A DNA stretch of 64,000 bases from Paenibacillus peoriae (GCF_022531965.1 NZ_CP092831.1:5737001-5801000); one strand, 5' to 3'. Positions 8,987 through 20,044 are shown, counted from the first letter of the stretch. Made by a program: numbers and translations. Notes: generated by a model from the sequence alone, not told the origin.

Positions 8987-10486
8987 TTAACGATGAAGCG
9001 GTTCCCTTTCGCCCAGACCGAGCACCTCCGTTGTGGAGTCATAAATTTCTTGGTAAAGCTCTGGGTTTTCCGCTAGTGACACCCCATAAGAAGGAATCAT
9101 TTCTTTTATTTTTGGTTCCCACTCTTCCATATGTTGTGGGAAGCATTTTTCCAATACTTCCAGCATAACGTGAACAGCAGTAGAAGCACCCGGAGAGGCG
9201 CCGAGCAGTGCAGCTATCGAACCATCAGCAGCACTAACCACTTCTGTACCAAATTGAAGTGTTCCTTTACCGCCCTCCGTATCTTTGATCACCTGCACAC
9301 GTTGACCCGCTACCACGATCCCCCAGTCCTCGATTTTGGCGTTCGGAATAAACTCGCGTAATTCTTCCAGACGCTTTTCATTCGATAACATCACTTGCTG
9401 AATCAGGTATTTGGTCAATGCCATCTCTTTTGCGCCTGCCGCCAACATCGTGATGAGATTATTGGGTTTTACAGATCCGATCAAATCCAAATTTGAGCCC
9501 GTTTTCAAGAACTTCGGTGAGAAGCCGGCAAACGGTCCAAATAGCAGTGCTTTTTGGTTACCGATATATCTTGTATCCAGATGCGGAACAGACATGGGAG
9601 GAGCACCAACCTTAGCTTTACCGTATACTTTCGCATGATGCTGGGCGACAACCTTAGGATTGTTACATACCATAAATAGTCCACTTACCGGGAATCCCCC
9701 GATATATTTGGACTCAGGAATACCGGTTCTTTGTAGCAAAGGTAGACTTCCACCCCCACCACCGATAAAGACAAATTTGGCAGTATGGTATTCGATTTTA
9801 CCGTTATCCAGATTATGGACTTTGACTTTCCACGAGCCGTCGCTCGCACGTTTAATATCCTTTACACTATGCTTGTAATTGATCTCAACGTTTTTACTTT
9901 TTAAATGCTCAAACAACATGCGTGTTAAAGCACCAAAGTTGACATCTGTTCCAGAGTCGATTTTGGTTGCCGCGATTGGTTCATTCAATGTACGGCCTTC
10001 CATAATTAGCGGAATCCATTCCTTCAGCTTTTCAGGGTCGTCGGAAAATTCCATGCCTTGAAATAGAGAAATAGTTGAAAGCGCTTTAAACCTTTTTTTC
10101 AAAAAAGATACATTTTTCTCTCCTGTTACCAAACTCATATGAGGTATTGGCTTGATAAAGTCCTGAGGATTACGAATCAAATGGCTGTTTACAAGAAAAG
10201 ACCAAAACTGTCTTGAAAGCTGAAACTGCTCATTAATGTCTACAGCTTTACGAATATCTATAGATCCATCAGCTTTTTCGGATGTATAGTTCAGTTCGCA
10301 CAGTGCAGCATGGCCTGTACCTGCATTATTCCATTCGTTAGAGCTTTCTTCTCCTGCGTTTGCGAGTTTCTCAAACACTTTAATTTCCCATTCTGGTGCT
10401 AACTCTTTTAGCAATGATCCCAGAGTCGCGCTCATGACTCCGGCACCAATTAAGATAACGTCTGTATTTTTCTGAATGCTATTCAT
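8987..10486 (-). CDS. mqo: Malate:quinone oxidoreductase
   Basis: A 499-residue FAD-dependent membrane-associated dehydrogenase that oxidises L-malate to oxaloacetate and passes electrons to the quinone pool (menaquinone in Firmicutes), bypassing NAD-linked malate dehydrogenase. The N-terminal dinucleotide-binding segment [17 protein letters not shown], the [20 protein letters not shown] segment, [11 protein letters not shown] and the C-terminal [20 protein letters not shown] are characteristic of the Mqo family, and the length is standard. ATG follows AAGGAAGG. It is monocistronic, with an AT-rich promoter region upstream. Confidence 0.95.
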   Translation of the reverse strand: MNSIQKNTDVILIGAGVMSATLGSLLKELAPEWEIKVFEKLANAGEESSNEWNNAGTGHAALCELNYTSEKADGSIDIRKAVDINEQFQLSRQFWSFLVNSHLIRNPQDFIKPIPHMSLVTGEKNVSFLKKRFKALSTISLFQGMEFSDDPEKLKEWIPLIMEGRTLNEPIAATKIDSGTDVNFGALTRMLFEHLKSKNVEINYKHSVKDIKRASDGSWKVKVHNLDNGKIEYHTAKFVFIGGGGGSLPLLQRTGIPESKYIGGFPVSGLFMVCNNPKVVAQHHAKVYGKAKVGAPPMSVPHLDTRYIGNQKALLFGPFAGFSPKFLKTGSNLDLIGSVKPNNLITMLAAGAKEMALTKYLIQQVMLSNEKRLEELREFIPNAKIEDWGIVVAGQRVQVIKDTEGGKGTLQFGTEVVSAADGSIAALLGASPGASTAVHVMLEVLEKCFPQHMEEWEPKIKEMIPSYGVSLAENPELYQEIYDSTTEVLGLGEREPLHR

Positions 10487-10724
10487 AAAAACCTTCCTTA
10501 TCTCTTATATTTGCAAAAAAGAGCAGGCCCTCCTGCTTAGGTGATACAAGAAGCAAGGCTCCACTCAGGAACATATCTTTTCTGTCTCTATTATAACTAA
10601 AATATAATCTTTTAAAAATTATATTGTCTATTATCTGATAATTATAAATCATTTCTGCTAAAAAGTGAGAATTTTCTTTGCAAAATAATAAGAATGGATC
10701 TCAACACGCTGTATTATTGGGGCT
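10487..10724. promoter_or_regulatory. Promoter region upstream of mqo
   Basis: An AT-rich interval holding an 8-bp inverted repeat AATATAAT / ATTATATT at 10601-10625 with a nine-base spacer. It may be a regulatory dyad for mqo, but nothing identifies its protein. No coding sequence was seen. Confidence 0.35.
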
Positions 10725-11513
10725 TCACTTACTAGCAGTAATAACAGACACTGACAATTCTTCGGTAAACACACCCGTGGAGTCCATATCTAGTAGAACA
10801 GATGTTAAATCATTTTCAAATCGTACTAAATTATCACCAAAAAGGCGTCTTGAAGCAAATGATGTAGAGTACAGATTTCCAATGATCGAATCAACAGTCC
10901 ATGTATATGAATAACTCGGTAAAATATGTCTTTGGACATTTTTGAATCCAGATTTTCTTACAATATCCTCATACCTCTCCTTTGGGGGAGTGTAAGTGCT
11001 ATTACCAGCTCTTCTTGCGTCTCCTAGCCAACGTCTCACTACTTCGTTGACCTTGAGTTGCCAAAGTAAGGGTTCCTGCTTCCCAGTATTATCAATAATA
11101 GCTACGCCACCATTAGTATCAGAACTGTTATACAGAATGTCAAGAATGGACTCTCTATCCATCCAATGAAATGCTTTCGCAATTATAACGAGGCGAAAGA
11201 CACCCCAGTCACATACGCGCTCTTCCGCCCTTCCTTGTACCCATTTAACATTGTCCAACCTTTTATCACTGGACAAACGGTTTGCTTCATCTAGCATTTC
11301 TGATTCAGTATCTACACCTACTATTTCTTCAAACCAATCACTAAATCTTAGAGCTAGCTGACCCGTTCCACATCCTAAGTCAAGCAAGCGACCTTCCCCA
11401 TTCAGAGAAAACTTGTTAACTAAAAACCGAATAAGCGACGAAGGATAAGGAGGTCGATACCTAGAGTAGTACCAAGCGGTACCTTTAAATAGATCTGGAC
11501 CATAATCACTCAT
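10725..11513 (-). CDS. Class I SAM-dependent methyltransferase
   Basis: A 262-residue methyltransferase. The SAM-binding motif I LLDLGCGTGQLALRF is at about residues 43-57, motif II acidic residue in IVGVDTESEML, and a post-motif AFHWMD, placing it with the methyltransf_11/UbiE-like type. AGAGAAGG precedes the ATG. The substrate is not predictable. An 11-bp sequence identical to the cassette inverted repeat lies about 60 bases upstream at 11570-11580. Confidence 0.85.
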   Translation of the reverse strand: MSDYGPDLFKGTAWYYSRYRPPYPSSLIRFLVNKFSLNGEGRLLDLGCGTGQLALRFSDWFEEIVGVDTESEMLDEANRLSSDKRLDNVKWVQGRAEERVCDWGVFRLVIIAKAFHWMDRESILDILYNSSDTNGGVAIIDNTGKQEPLLWQLKVNEVVRRWLGDARRAGNSTYTPPKERYEDIVRKSGFKNVQRHILPSYSYTWTVDSIIGNLYSTSFASRRLFGDNLVRFENDLTSVLLDMDSTGVFTEELSVSVITASK

Positions 11514-11539
11514 AGCTTATAACCTTCTCTCTACTGAAC

Positions 11540-11580
11540 TTTTAAAACATGAGAGTCACAGGGCTGCCTGTAACGGCAAG
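11540..11580. repeat. Cassette-end inverted repeat with decayed att core
   Basis: Positions 11567-11583 share 17 identical bases with 25957-25973, including the 11-bp repeat GTAACGGCAAG (11570-11580). The bases to the left (11540-11559), where the rlmH-like core sits at the other sites, retain only scattered matches such as GTCAC. I read it as a decayed right end of a cassette. Confidence 0.4.
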
Positions 11581-11651
11581 TTTTTGGGCCAATCTTTACG
11601 GGACAGGCCCTTTCTAATTGCACTAACGTTTCCTCGAATGAGCTTCATGGT

Positions 11652-12515
11652 TTATAAATACTTCATCATGATATTCGAAACAGTCTGTTGTTGATTCACC
11701 CAATCATAATCGGAGTTATCCACAATAAACGATTGAAAAGGAAGTTGCTCAATAATTTGTAATTCTAGCTCTCGTCGATGTTCAAGGAACTGAATATATC
11801 CCTCATACCCGTAAAGCCCCTTCTTCTTTCCATAATCTTGCTCTGTATGGTACCAAATCGTGAAATCTAACCATTCTTGAGATCTCATCGTTTTTACTCG
11901 CTCAATCGTCTCACGCACATCAGGTTGCTTCAAATAGAACAAAATTGGATTTAACTCCTGAATTTGCTCCGCAATCTGTAATACATGCCGAACAAATCGA
12001 TCATTTCCAGCATCATGCCGGGCGAGTAATGCACACCCTGGGTTCTGTAAAAAACAGCATTCGAGTATGATTAGCTTTTCCTTTTCTCGCTGATCTTTAA
12101 CAAAAGACTTCCAACGTTGGATCATCAATTCGCAGTACTTTTCCACGGGTACTCCATCGTAGATTTCATAACGCTGGATTTCCTCATACAAACTAGAAGG
12201 AATTTTATTTTGGGCTGATTGCTGCGCAAGCGCATATGCGATTAAAGAGTCGTTGCCATTCAAAGATACGAACGGATCAATGTAATGAAACACCTCGGAA
12301 TAGATTGATCGGAGCCGATCAAGTTCTTCGTTCGGCATACATGCAACCGATTCATAATCAGCGGGATGCCGTAAATTTCCTTCTAAAAATAGTTCCGATT
12401 CTATTTGATGTGTATTTAACATGTCATGTATGTATCTAGATAATGTGGATTTGCCAGAGCCAGGTATGCCTTCGACGATAACCAGTTTCGTTTTCGTAGC
12501 TGGTACATTCGCCAT
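11652..12515 (-). CDS. P-loop nucleotide kinase-like protein
   Basis: A 287-residue protein with an N-terminal Walker A, VEGIPGSGKSTLS, at about residues 14-26, then a largely helical body. Gene order and motif suggest a thymidylate-kinase-like or AAA-type phosphotransferase, but no LID or DRX signature was clear enough to name the substrate. AAGGATG precedes the ATG. It is followed by a hairpin-forming GGGCC/GGCCC sequence near 11588-11614 and stands alone downstream of the arabinose operon, with its own start region. Confidence 0.7.
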   Translation of the reverse strand: MANVPATKTKLVIVEGIPGSGKSTLSRYIHDMLNTHQIESELFLEGNLRHPADYESVACMPNEELDRLRSIYSEVFHYIDPFVSLNGNDSLIAYALAQQSAQNKIPSSLYEEIQRYEIYDGVPVEKYCELMIQRWKSFVKDQREKEKLIILECCFLQNPGCALLARHDAGNDRFVRHVLQIAEQIQELNPILFYLKQPDVRETIERVKTMRSQEWLDFTIWYHTEQDYGKKKGLYGYEGYIQFLEHRRELELQIIEQLPFQSFIVDNSDYDWVNQQQTVSNIMMKYL

Positions 12516-12630
12516 AGTATCACATCCTTATGAATTAAATGATTACCTTAAGGAGAATCCAATTATCTCGTTATATCGCCAGATAGCTTAGGAACCTTTC
12601 CTTTATCTCGACATCCTTAGAAAACCAATA

Positions 12631-12667
12631 AAAAGCATTGGATCCTAAGGACTGACCCAATGCTTTT
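12631..12667 (-). terminator. Terminator of the arabinose operon
   Basis: Stem AAAAGCATTGG / CCAATGCTTTT, perfect over 11 bp, immediately downstream of araA in the minus direction; a T-rich tail continues on that strand. Confidence 0.8.
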
Positions 12668-12686
12668 ATAGATGGCTATCTTCTAG

Positions 12687-14111
12687 TTATTTAATAATTA
12701 CGTATTCCAGGTTAACCAGTTTTGCATAAGTCACAATTTGGTCTGTGGTTAGATTCAAGGAAACCACAGTATGGTGACCGCCACCGTTCTCAATCCATGC
12801 CTTAACTCCATCCTGGAAGTTAGGCTTCACGTTCCACAGTACACGGGCTACCGGAAGATTTGGAGCAGGAACTGTCGGTTCAAATGCAGTAACCTCATTG
12901 ATCAGCAGTTTATAATGAGTGCCAAAGTCAGCCATAGAAACAACCACACCATCTCCTGCCTTGCCGTCAAATACCAGACGGGCTGGATCTTCACGATCAC
13001 CGATACCTAACGGAGAAACGATGACTTTAGGCTTGTTGCTCGCCAACGTTGGGTCAACTTCAAGCATATGGGATTGAAGGATCGATTCCTGACCAGCCGC
13101 TAATTCATAGGTGTAGTCTTCCATAAAGCCAGTGGATTGGTTATGGCTCATGACTTTAAGCAGGCGATCGAGCGCTGCAGTCTTCCAGTCTCCTTCACCA
13201 GCAAATCCGTATCCTTGTGCCATCAAACGTTGAACGGCAAGACCAGGGAGCTGTTTCATACCATAGAGGTCTTCGAAGTTCGTAGTGAAGGCAGTATAGC
13301 CGCCATGATCCAGGAATCGTTTAATAGCAATTTCATAGCTTGCTTGCACTCTTACACTGGCTTCCCAAGCTTCCTTGCTATAAGTACCATAATCGAATTC
13401 ATAAAGTTCAGAGTATTCCGCAAACAAAGCATCAATCTCTTCTTCTTTCACAGCATTGACGTACTGAACGAGGTCGCCAATTCCGAAGTAGTCAACAGTC
13501 CATCCAAATTGAATTTGGGCTTCGACCTTATCACCTTCCGTAACGCCAACATTACGCATATTGTCGCCAAAGCGGGCGACTTTGATATTGAAGCTTTCGT
13601 TATAAGCAACCGCTACATCCATCCACTCTGCGATTTGTTTTTGCACTTCTGCACGTTCCCAGTAACCTACAACCACTTTATTCTGTTTCTTCAAGCGGGC
13701 GTTGATAAACCCATATTCACGGTCACCATGAGCTGCCTGATTGAGGTTCATGAAGTCCATGTCAATTGTAGCCCAAGGAATGCTTTCATTGTACTGTGTG
13801 GCCAAATGAAGTAGCGGCTTTTGCAGCAATTTAGTACCGCGAATCCACATTTTTGCAGGTGAGAAAGTATGCATCCAAGTGATGACACCAGCAACCTCAT
13901 CACGATAGTTGACTTCTTTCATAAGGCTGGTGATTTTGTCTGCACTAACCGCCAGATCTTGCAATACAAGCGGATAAGGCAGAACGCCGCTCTTATTTAG
14001 GGCATCGGTCATTTCTTGTGCGTGTGCTTTGACTTCTGCTAATGCTTCTTCTCCATACAGATGTTGTGAACCTACGACAAACCAGAACTGTTTTGTACCT
14101 ACTGTTGACAT
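12687..14111 (-). CDS. araA: L-arabinose isomerase
   Basis: A 474-residue isomerase converting L-arabinose to L-ribulose, the first step of arabinose use. The N-terminal [14 protein letters not shown] and the central [17 protein letters not shown], containing an active-site glutamate region, are hallmark araA segments; the C-terminal [13 protein letters not shown] is also conserved. ATG 14111 lies nine bases after AAAAGAGG; the ATG at 14120 directly abuts that site. It is third in the araB-araD-araA operon, followed by a terminator. It needs a divalent metal, usually manganese, in the known family. Confidence 0.96.
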   Translation of the reverse strand: MSTVGTKQFWFVVGSQHLYGEEALAEVKAHAQEMTDALNKSGVLPYPLVLQDLAVSADKITSLMKEVNYRDEVAGVITWMHTFSPAKMWIRGTKLLQKPLLHLATQYNESIPWATIDMDFMNLNQAAHGDREYGFINARLKKQNKVVVGYWERAEVQKQIAEWMDVAVAYNESFNIKVARFGDNMRNVGVTEGDKVEAQIQFGWTVDYFGIGDLVQYVNAVKEEEIDALFAEYSELYEFDYGTYSKEAWEASVRVQASYEIAIKRFLDHGGYTAFTTNFEDLYGMKQLPGLAVQRLMAQGYGFAGEGDWKTAALDRLLKVMSHNQSTGFMEDYTYELAAGQESILQSHMLEVDPTLASNKPKVIVSPLGIGDREDPARLVFDGKAGDGVVVSMADFGTHYKLLINEVTAFEPTVPAPNLPVARVLWNVKPNFQDGVKAWIENGGGHHTVVSLNLTTDQIVTYAKLVNLEYVIIK

Positions 14112-14152
14112 AACATTCATCCTCTTTTCTTCGTTTGTTAGTTTAGTTGGTC

Positions 14153-14848
14153 TTACTTTTGCCCGTAGTAGGCGTCTTTCCCATGTTTGCGCAAATAGTG
14201 TTTATCTAGAATCCGCTGCGGCAATTCTTCGGCAAAATGATTCAATTCCCGTGCGAATAAATTCATTTTCGAAACTTCTTCCAATACGACGCTATTCATG
14301 ACTGCAGATTTCGCATCCTTACCCCAAGTGAAGGGAGCATGACCCTTAAGCAGGACACCTGGCACTGCTAAAATATCCAGCCCGCGCTGCTCAAAAGTTT
14401 CGATGATGACACGGCCGGTTTCGGCTTCGTAGCCACGATCAATCTCCTCTTGTGTCAAGAAACGAGCACAGGGAACAGAACCATAGAAGGTGTCTGCATG
14501 AGTAGTCCCCATTACAGGTACATCCAGGCCTGCCTGAGCCCAAATCGTCGCCCAAGTCGAATGCGTATGCACAATACCGCCGATCTCTGCGTAGTGCTTG
14601 TAAAGTACGGCATGAGTCGGTGTATCCGATGAAGGTCTCATCTCTCCTTCAACAACATTGCCGTCAAAATCAACAACCACCATATCGCTAGGTTTCATCG
14701 TGTCATAACTAACACCACTCGGTTTGATAACGAATAAGCCACGCTCACGATCAACAGCGCTTACGTTACCCCAGGTGTATTTCACGAGTCCATGTTTAGG
14801 CAAATCCAGATTGGCTTGAAATACTTCTTCTTTCAGCTGCTCTAACAC
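14153..14848 (-). CDS. araD: L-ribulose-5-phosphate 4-epimerase
   Basis: A 231-residue class II aldolase-fold epimerase that turns L-ribulose 5-phosphate into D-xylulose 5-phosphate, feeding the pentose phosphate pathway. The zinc-binding HTHS is in [14 protein letters not shown], with [12 protein letters not shown] and a C-terminal HAYYGQ-like KDAYYGQK end, all as in AraD. The stop of araB and this gene's start almost touch (one base between them), and araA follows after about 40 bases, so the three are one transcript. Confidence 0.96.
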   Translation of the reverse strand: MLEQLKEEVFQANLDLPKHGLVKYTWGNVSAVDRERGLFVIKPSGVSYDTMKPSDMVVVDFDGNVVEGEMRPSSDTPTHAVLYKHYAEIGGIVHTHSTWATIWAQAGLDVPVMGTTHADTFYGSVPCARFLTQEEIDRGYEAETGRVIIETFEQRGLDILAVPGVLLKGHAPFTWGKDAKSAVMNSVVLEEVSKMNLFARELNHFAEELPQRILDKHYLRKHGKDAYYGQK

Positions 14849-14849
14849 G

Positions 14850-16463
14850 TCAATTCCTCCAGTTTTCCACTAGATTATCTACAGCAGCCTGCTCAATCGC
14901 CAGGCCTTGTGTGTAGCGTTCTAAGAATGTTTCGAACCCCTTAACATCGGAACCGTCAGGATGAATTTCTTGTCCCTCAACATCTCTAAATACTTTTTGG
15001 TCGAGGAAGTCTTCCAGACTTTCTTGTTGATCCTTGTTCATCATGTAAGAAGCCAGAATAGCCATACCCCACGCTCCGCCTTCTCCAGCTGTTGACATCA
15101 CGGATACCGGGACATTCATAGCAGCCGCAACAATTTTTTGTCCGACGATAGGGGTTTTAAATAAACCACCGTGAGCCAGAATGCTGTCAATTGCGACGTA
15201 TTCTTTCTTCGTCAAAATATCCATTCCGATTTTCAAAGCAGCAAATGCAGTGAACAGATGAGTCCGCATGAAATTGGCCAAATTGAAACGGCTCTCAGGA
15301 GAGCGGACAAACAACGGTCTGCCTTTCTCTATTCCGGTGATATTCTCCCCTGACAAATAGCCATAGCTGAGTAAACCACCGCCATCTGGATCCGCTTCCA
15401 AAGCCTTATTCAGCAACACACTGAACAATTGATTCGGATCCGCCTTGTGCCCCATGGCCTCATAGAATTCACGGAACAAGCCCAGCCAAGCATTGAGATC
15501 ACTTGAACAGTTGTTGGCATGAACCATGCCGACCGGATTACCATTCGGTGTGGTCACCAGATCAATTTCCGGATATACCGCTGAAAGGTCCTTCTCTAAT
15601 ACAATCATGGCAAAAACCGAGGTTCCCACAGACACGTTGCCAGTACGTTTTCTCACACTATTCGTAGCGACCATTCCTGTTCCCGCATCACCTTCTGGAG
15701 GACAAAGCGGAATACCAGGTTGTAAATCTCCGGATTTATCTAAGATTTTCGCTCCCGCTGCGGTTAGTACACCTGCCTGCTCGCCTGAGATATGAACTTT
15801 AGGAATAATATCTTGTAACTTCCAATCGTAGCCTTTGGCTGCAATGAGTTCATCAAACTGCTTAACCATCGACTCGTTATAATCATGTGTAGTCTCATCA
15901 ATTGGGAAAATCCCCGACGCGTCTCCGATACCAATTGCCTTATCGCCAGTCAGCAGCCAGTGGATATATCCAGCCAACGTCGTCATAAAATCAATATGAG
16001 GGACATGTTGCTCTTCGTTCAATATCGCTTGATACAAGTGAGCAATACTCCATCGCTCAGGAATGTTGAATTGAAATTTATCAGTTAAAGCTTTTGCTGC
16101 AACCCCGGTTGTCGCATTCCGCCAAGTCCGGAACGGAACAAGCAACTCACCCTTGCTGTCAAAAGCCATATAGCCGTGCATCATTGCAGAGAATCCTATA
16201 GAACCAACCGTACGAAGGGTGACTCCATATTTTTGCTCAACCTCTTGCTTCATTTCACGATAAGCCTCTTGCAGGCCCATAATAATACTCTCTAAGTTGT
16301 ACGTCCAATATCCATCTACCAGGAGGTTTTCCCACTCATAGCTTCCAGATGCGATGGTTTCAAAACGATGATCAATCAGCACTGCCTTGATACGTGTGGA
16401 TCCAAATTCGATACCAAGTGAGGTTTCTCCCTTAGTAATCGCTTGTTTAATGTCTTGATCCAT
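14850..16463 (-). CDS. araB: Ribulokinase-type FGGY carbohydrate kinase
   Basis: A 537-residue FGGY-family kinase (ATPase fold in two halves). Seen are the N-terminal phosphate loop [15 protein letters not shown], the [12 protein letters not shown] segment, [12 protein letters not shown] and the C-terminal [22 protein letters not shown]. It lies directly before araD and araA, so L-ribulokinase is the natural assignment; by sequence alone, xylulokinase-like proteins are close. ATG 16463 is ten bases after GGAG; a GTG at 16469 is the alternative. AraR-like and cre-like sites lie just upstream. Confidence 0.88.
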   Translation of the reverse strand: MDQDIKQAITKGETSLGIEFGSTRIKAVLIDHRFETIASGSYEWENLLVDGYWTYNLESIIMGLQEAYREMKQEVEQKYGVTLRTVGSIGFSAMMHGYMAFDSKGELLVPFRTWRNATTGVAAKALTDKFQFNIPERWSIAHLYQAILNEEQHVPHIDFMTTLAGYIHWLLTGDKAIGIGDASGIFPIDETTHDYNESMVKQFDELIAAKGYDWKLQDIIPKVHISGEQAGVLTAAGAKILDKSGDLQPGIPLCPPEGDAGTGMVATNSVRKRTGNVSVGTSVFAMIVLEKDLSAVYPEIDLVTTPNGNPVGMVHANNCSSDLNAWLGLFREFYEAMGHKADPNQLFSVLLNKALEADPDGGGLLSYGYLSGENITGIEKGRPLFVRSPESRFNLANFMRTHLFTAFAALKIGMDILTKKEYVAIDSILAHGGLFKTPIVGQKIVAAAMNVPVSVMSTAGEGGAWGMAILASYMMNKDQQESLEDFLDQKVFRDVEGQEIHPDGSDVKGFETFLERYTQGLAIEQAAVDNLVENWRN

Positions 16464-16490
16464 GCTCACGTTACTCCTCTCTCTGAACAA

Positions 16491-16754
16491 CTGTTATAAT
16501 CGCAATAATTGAAAGAAGGCGCTTTCTTTTGTTTACAGCCTTAGTATATTTTTTGTGCGTACATTTGTCAACACAAAACCATAGTTATACTTACAAATAC
16601 TTTGACAAACCGAGTGTTTTTCTAGTTTTAACTTTAGTATTTATACAGATAGGACAATAGATTATAATAAACTCATAATTATGCTAAAATATGTACATAC
16701 AAATATTATAGATGCATTAATTAGTATTAGAACAACTTGGAAAGAAGGAATAAA
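16491..16754. promoter_or_regulatory. Divergent ara promoter region with AraR-like operators and a possible cre
   Basis: Two sequences resemble the AraR operator consensus ATTTGTACGTACAAAT: TTTGTGCGTACATTTG at about 16552-16567, closer to araB, and ATATGTACATACAAATAT at about 16688-16705, just upstream of araR. On the minus strand, 16514-16527 reads AGAAAGCGCCTTCT, close to the CcpA cre consensus. Together they predict arabinose-relieved repression of both genes with carbon catabolite control of the operon. Confidence 0.65.
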
Positions 16755-17843
16755 GTGAAACCAAAGTATCAGGTCATCCTTGAGGATATAAAAAGCAATA
16801 TTCTTTCAGGGGCATACAGCGTAGGAGAACAAATTCCAACGGAATTCGCTTTGCAGGATAAGTATAAAGTTAGTCGTCAGACGGTTCGGAAGGCTATTTT
16901 GGAACTATCCAACGAAGGTTTCTTAAGAAGTGAAAAAGGATCTGGCACCTATGTCAGTAACCAATTCCGCTCAAAGACTGGTGGGAACTCCAGTAATAAA
17001 ACCATCGGAGTCATCACGACCTACATCTCTGATTACATCTTCCCCTCGATAATTCGCGGGATTGAAGCCAGATTAAATGAAGATAATTATTCATTACTAT
17101 TAGCGAGTACCAATAATGATGTCGCCCAGGAAAAGAAAGCCTTGGAGATGATGCTGTCCTTTGGTGTGGATGGTTTGATCATTGAGCCTACGAAGAGCAA
17201 TCTATATAATCCCAATATCGCTTATTATCTGACGTTCAAGGAACAGGATGTTCCCTTCATCATGATTAATGCCTATTATGAAGAGTTGGAAGTTCCTTAC
17301 TTCTGCCTCGATGACGTACAATCCAGCTATCTGGCAACCAAAGAATTGATCGCTAACGGACACACACAGATTGGTATCATTGCCAAAATGGACGATTTAC
17401 AAGGAAAGTATCGAATGAAAGGCTATATCAAAGCGCTTGGAGAAGCCAAATTACGGTTTCACCCCGAGCAAGTGCTCTCATTCTATACTGAAACGAAGCA
17501 GGATTTGTCCACCAATTTGAGGAAATTTCTGACCGAACAAAGAGACGAGTTAAGCGCAATTGTCTGCTATAACGACGAGGTAGGATTAGAAGTTGTACAT
17601 GTATGCAGACAACTTGGGATATTGGTGCCCGAAGACTTATCCATTATTGGTCAAGATAATTCCTATATTTCCAAGAATGCAAACATCAAACTAACGACAT
17701 TAACGCACCCCCAGGAACAAATGGGACGTGATGCCGCCGATTGGGTTATTAAGAAACTTCAAGGGAAAAAGGATCTACGTAACCACACCTATTATCAGCC
17801 TGTGTTAATTGAAGGAGAGACGGTTAAGAAGAAACTGAAGTGA
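16755..17843 (+). CDS. araR: AraR-type repressor (GntR DNA-binding domain fused to LacI-type sugar-binding domain)
   Basis: A 362-residue repressor. The N-terminal about 70 residues are a GntR winged helix (SGAYSVGEQIPTEFALQDKY, VSRQTVRKAIL, GSGTYVSN); the rest is a periplasmic-binding-protein-like effector domain (GVITTYISDYIFPSIIRGIE, then VDGLIIEPTKS and LSIIGQDNSYIS). This combination defines AraR of Bacilli, which releases DNA on binding L-arabinose. GTG 16755 follows AGAAGGA by about five bases; the TTG at 16737 has no site. It is divergent from araBDA. Confidence 0.93.
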   Translation: MKPKYQVILEDIKSNILSGAYSVGEQIPTEFALQDKYKVSRQTVRKAILELSNEGFLRSEKGSGTYVSNQFRSKTGGNSSNKTIGVITTYISDYIFPSIIRGIEARLNEDNYSLLLASTNNDVAQEKKALEMMLSFGVDGLIIEPTKSNLYNPNIAYYLTFKEQDVPFIMINAYYEELEVPYFCLDDVQSSYLATKELIANGHTQIGIIAKMDDLQGKYRMKGYIKALGEAKLRFHPEQVLSFYTETKQDLSTNLRKFLTEQRDELSAIVCYNDEVGLEVVHVCRQLGILVPEDLSIIGQDNSYISKNANIKLTTLTHPQEQMGRDAADWVIKKLQGKKDLRNHTYYQPVLIEGETVKKKLK

Positions 17844-17910
17844 AAAAGGATATGTAACTGTGGTGAATTTCCGTTTTTTCTGAATGAACCATCGCCCTTT
17901 AAACCTAGTG

Positions 17911-17933
17911 CCTAATTGTCATATGACACTTTG
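17911..17933. promoter_or_regulatory. Palindromic element upstream of the beta-lactamase/SLH gene
   Basis: The perfect palindrome TGTCATATGACA occupies 17917-17928, about 120 bases before the start codon at 18050. With flanking AGTGCC it matches the element at 22797-22819 at 20 of 23 positions, which precedes the sensor/histidine-kinase operon. Likely a shared operator. Confidence 0.6.
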
Positions 17934-18049
17934 GAGTGACTTGGTATGGTGGGTGGCGAAATGTAACTTGTTGGTATGACAAGTCCTTTGCCATACTTGG
18001 TTTTGCCGGACGCTATAAGGCAAAAATACATTTCAAGGAGAAATCATTC

Positions 18050-20044
18050 ATGAAAAAAATGATTCACACCAGTCTCGCGGTTCTACTATTATCTGCTACG
18101 GTAACTACCGCGTGTATGGCACCCAACGGCGCATCAGTTGCCGCACCCGTTAACGTACCAGTTGCATCTGAGAAGGCTAGCTTGGAGGGACCGCGAGATG
18201 CTAAGGAACTAGAAGCTTTTGCAGATGGCGTTTTTGCGGACAAGATGAAGAAGTATAATACAGTTGGTTCTAATTTTGTGGTCGTTGCAGGTGGGAAAGT
18301 GATGCTAAGCAAAGGTTACGGGTATGCCGACAAGGGCAAAAAAATTCCTGTTGATAAAAATACCGTTTTCCAAATCGGCTCTGTTACAAAGTCATTCACT
18401 GCATTGGCAGCTATGCAGTTGGTCGATAAGGGGAAAATGGATTTAAAACGCGATATCCAAGAGTATTTAGGAGGAATAAAGGTTCCGAATAAAACAGGAA
18501 AAAAACTGACGATGTTTGATCTACTTACATATTCAAGTGGATTTGATGAACCAGATATTTCCATGGAAATGCATCCAGAATACGCGGACAAATATTTTCC
18601 GATGAAGAAGTTCATTGCATCAAATATGCCAACTGTTGTCAGGACTCCAGGAGAAGCGTACACTTATGACAATTTTGGTTTCATGCTAGCGGGATATGCT
18701 GTAGCAAACGTAACGGGTATGTCATATTCCAAATATATGGAAAAGAATATTTTCAAACCGTTAGGCATGAATTCGACGAATGTGCGGTTTACCCCCCAAT
18801 TGTTAAGCAGAATGGCTGCTCACTATGGACCAACAGGCGAACTGATACCCTTGGACGGGTTTAAACCAACGGAAAAACCTGAAGGCGGTATCGTCTCAAC
18901 AGCAGATGACATGGCGAAGTACCTTATTATGCACCTGAACAAAGGCAAGTACAAAGGTAAAGAAGTAGTGAGTCCAAAGAGCATAGAGCAAATGCACACA
19001 TACCAATTATTCCCTGATAAGGAGTTCCCGGTCACAACAATTGGATTCGAAGGCTACTTCAAAGAGAAGATGAATAATCAGCATGTGATTCTAAAAGGAG
19101 GAAATGTTACAGGGCATTCTTCCTTGATTGTTATTCTGCCTGAGAAGAATACAGCAATGTACATGTCCTACAATAACGACTCCATGATGAGTCTTGACGT
19201 GTATGAAGAATTTATGAATCATTATTATCCGAGAAAATCAGAACTTCCAAAGTCAACCTACGCGACAATAAGTGAGCAGCAGGCCCAAGACTACGTGGGA
19301 TTATACCAAAACACGCGTATCGCTGCCTTAAGGACGAAGGTTTCGTATTCGGACGGGAAATTAATAATGGAGACAGGAACATCAGGCAAACATACACTAA
19401 AAATGATCCACCCTTTATTATTTGAAGATGAATCAGGTAATAAATTGACGTTTAATAAAAATCAAGCAGGCCATATTGCATATTTGTATTACATGCAACT
19501 CCCAGACCTCGTTGCTTATGCGCAAAAAATAAACATTGATTCACCATTTTCTGATGTACCTGCGGATAGTAAATATATTCCATATATAAACAACCTTAAT
19601 GCTTTGAAAGTCATGAGCGGAAAATCAGCCCACCTCTTCGATCCGAAAGGAACGATGACTCAGAGAGAATTCTCAGAAGTGCTGCTGCGCGCCCACGGGT
19701 GGTATAAACAACCTTTCATGATTGAACCGAATACAAAACAGATGATGGCCGGACTACGTAATTATCAGCCTAATTCTCCTATCACTAGACAAATGGCGGC
19801 GGTAATGATCCAGAACCTGAAACAGGTTGAGCCTGGAATTAAGGTTAAATTGGGTGGCGAAACGGATGCTTGGGCAGTTAAAGCCATCACAGCTCTTGTT
19901 TCCCAAGGTATCATGGACCCGAATACCAAGATCAATTTAGACGGCTCCATAGACTTCCGCTCCAAACAGCTTTTGAAGCGTCAAGAAGCCAGTGCCTTGT
20001 TGGATCAAGCATTTAATTACTATACGTTGCCAATCAGTCACTAA
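18050..20044 (+). CDS. Secreted serine beta-lactamase/PBP4*-like protein with C-terminal S-layer homology region
   Basis: A 664-residue exported protein. The signal sequence (MKKMIHTSLAVLLLSATVTTAC) may end in a lipobox-like VTTAC, so it could be a lipoprotein. Residues about 45-385 form a class C beta-lactamase/D-alanyl-peptidase-like domain with SVTK (Ser-x-x-Lys) near residue 109 and YDN (Tyr-x-Asn). Residues about 500-655 hold SLH-type repeats (FSDVPADSKYIPYINNL, MTQREFSEVLLRAH, ITRQMAAVMIQNL) that usually attach to cell-wall polymers. ATG 18050 follows AAGGAG by nine bases. The palindrome at 17917 and the convergent two-component gene suggest a cell-envelope response. Confidence 0.85.
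   Translation: MKKMIHTSLAVLLLSATVTTACMAPNGASVAAPVNVPVASEKASLEGPRDAKELEAFADGVFADKMKKYNTVGSNFVVVAGGKVMLSKGYGYADKGKKIPVDKNTVFQIGSVTKSFTALAAMQLVDKGKMDLKRDIQEYLGGIKVPNKTGKKLTMFDLLTYSSGFDEPDISMEMHPEYADKYFPMKKFIASNMPTVVRTPGEAYTYDNFGFMLAGYAVANVTGMSYSKYMEKNIFKPLGMNSTNVRFTPQLLSRMAAHYGPTGELIPLDGFKPTEKPEGGIVSTADDMAKYLIMHLNKGKYKGKEVVSPKSIEQMHTYQLFPDKEFPVTTIGFEGYFKEKMNNQHVILKGGNVTGHSSLIVILPEKNTAMYMSYNNDSMMSLDVYEEFMNHYYPRKSELPKSTYATISEQQAQDYVGLYQNTRIAALRTKVSYSDGKLIMETGTSGKHTLKMIHPLLFEDESGNKLTFNKNQAGHIAYLYYMQLPDLVAYAQKINIDSPFSDVPADSKYIPYINNLNALKVMSGKSAHLFDPKGTMTQREFSEVLLRAHGWYKQPFMIEPNTKQMMAGLRNYQPNSPITRQMAAVMIQNLKQVEPGIKVKLGGETDAWAVKAITALVSQGIMDPNTKINLDGSIDFRSKQLLKRQEASALLDQAFNYYTLPISH

Noticed and set aside
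13137..13814. Rightward open frame of 225 codons opposite araA
   Set aside because: It is antisense to a strongly conserved isomerase and has no ribosome site.
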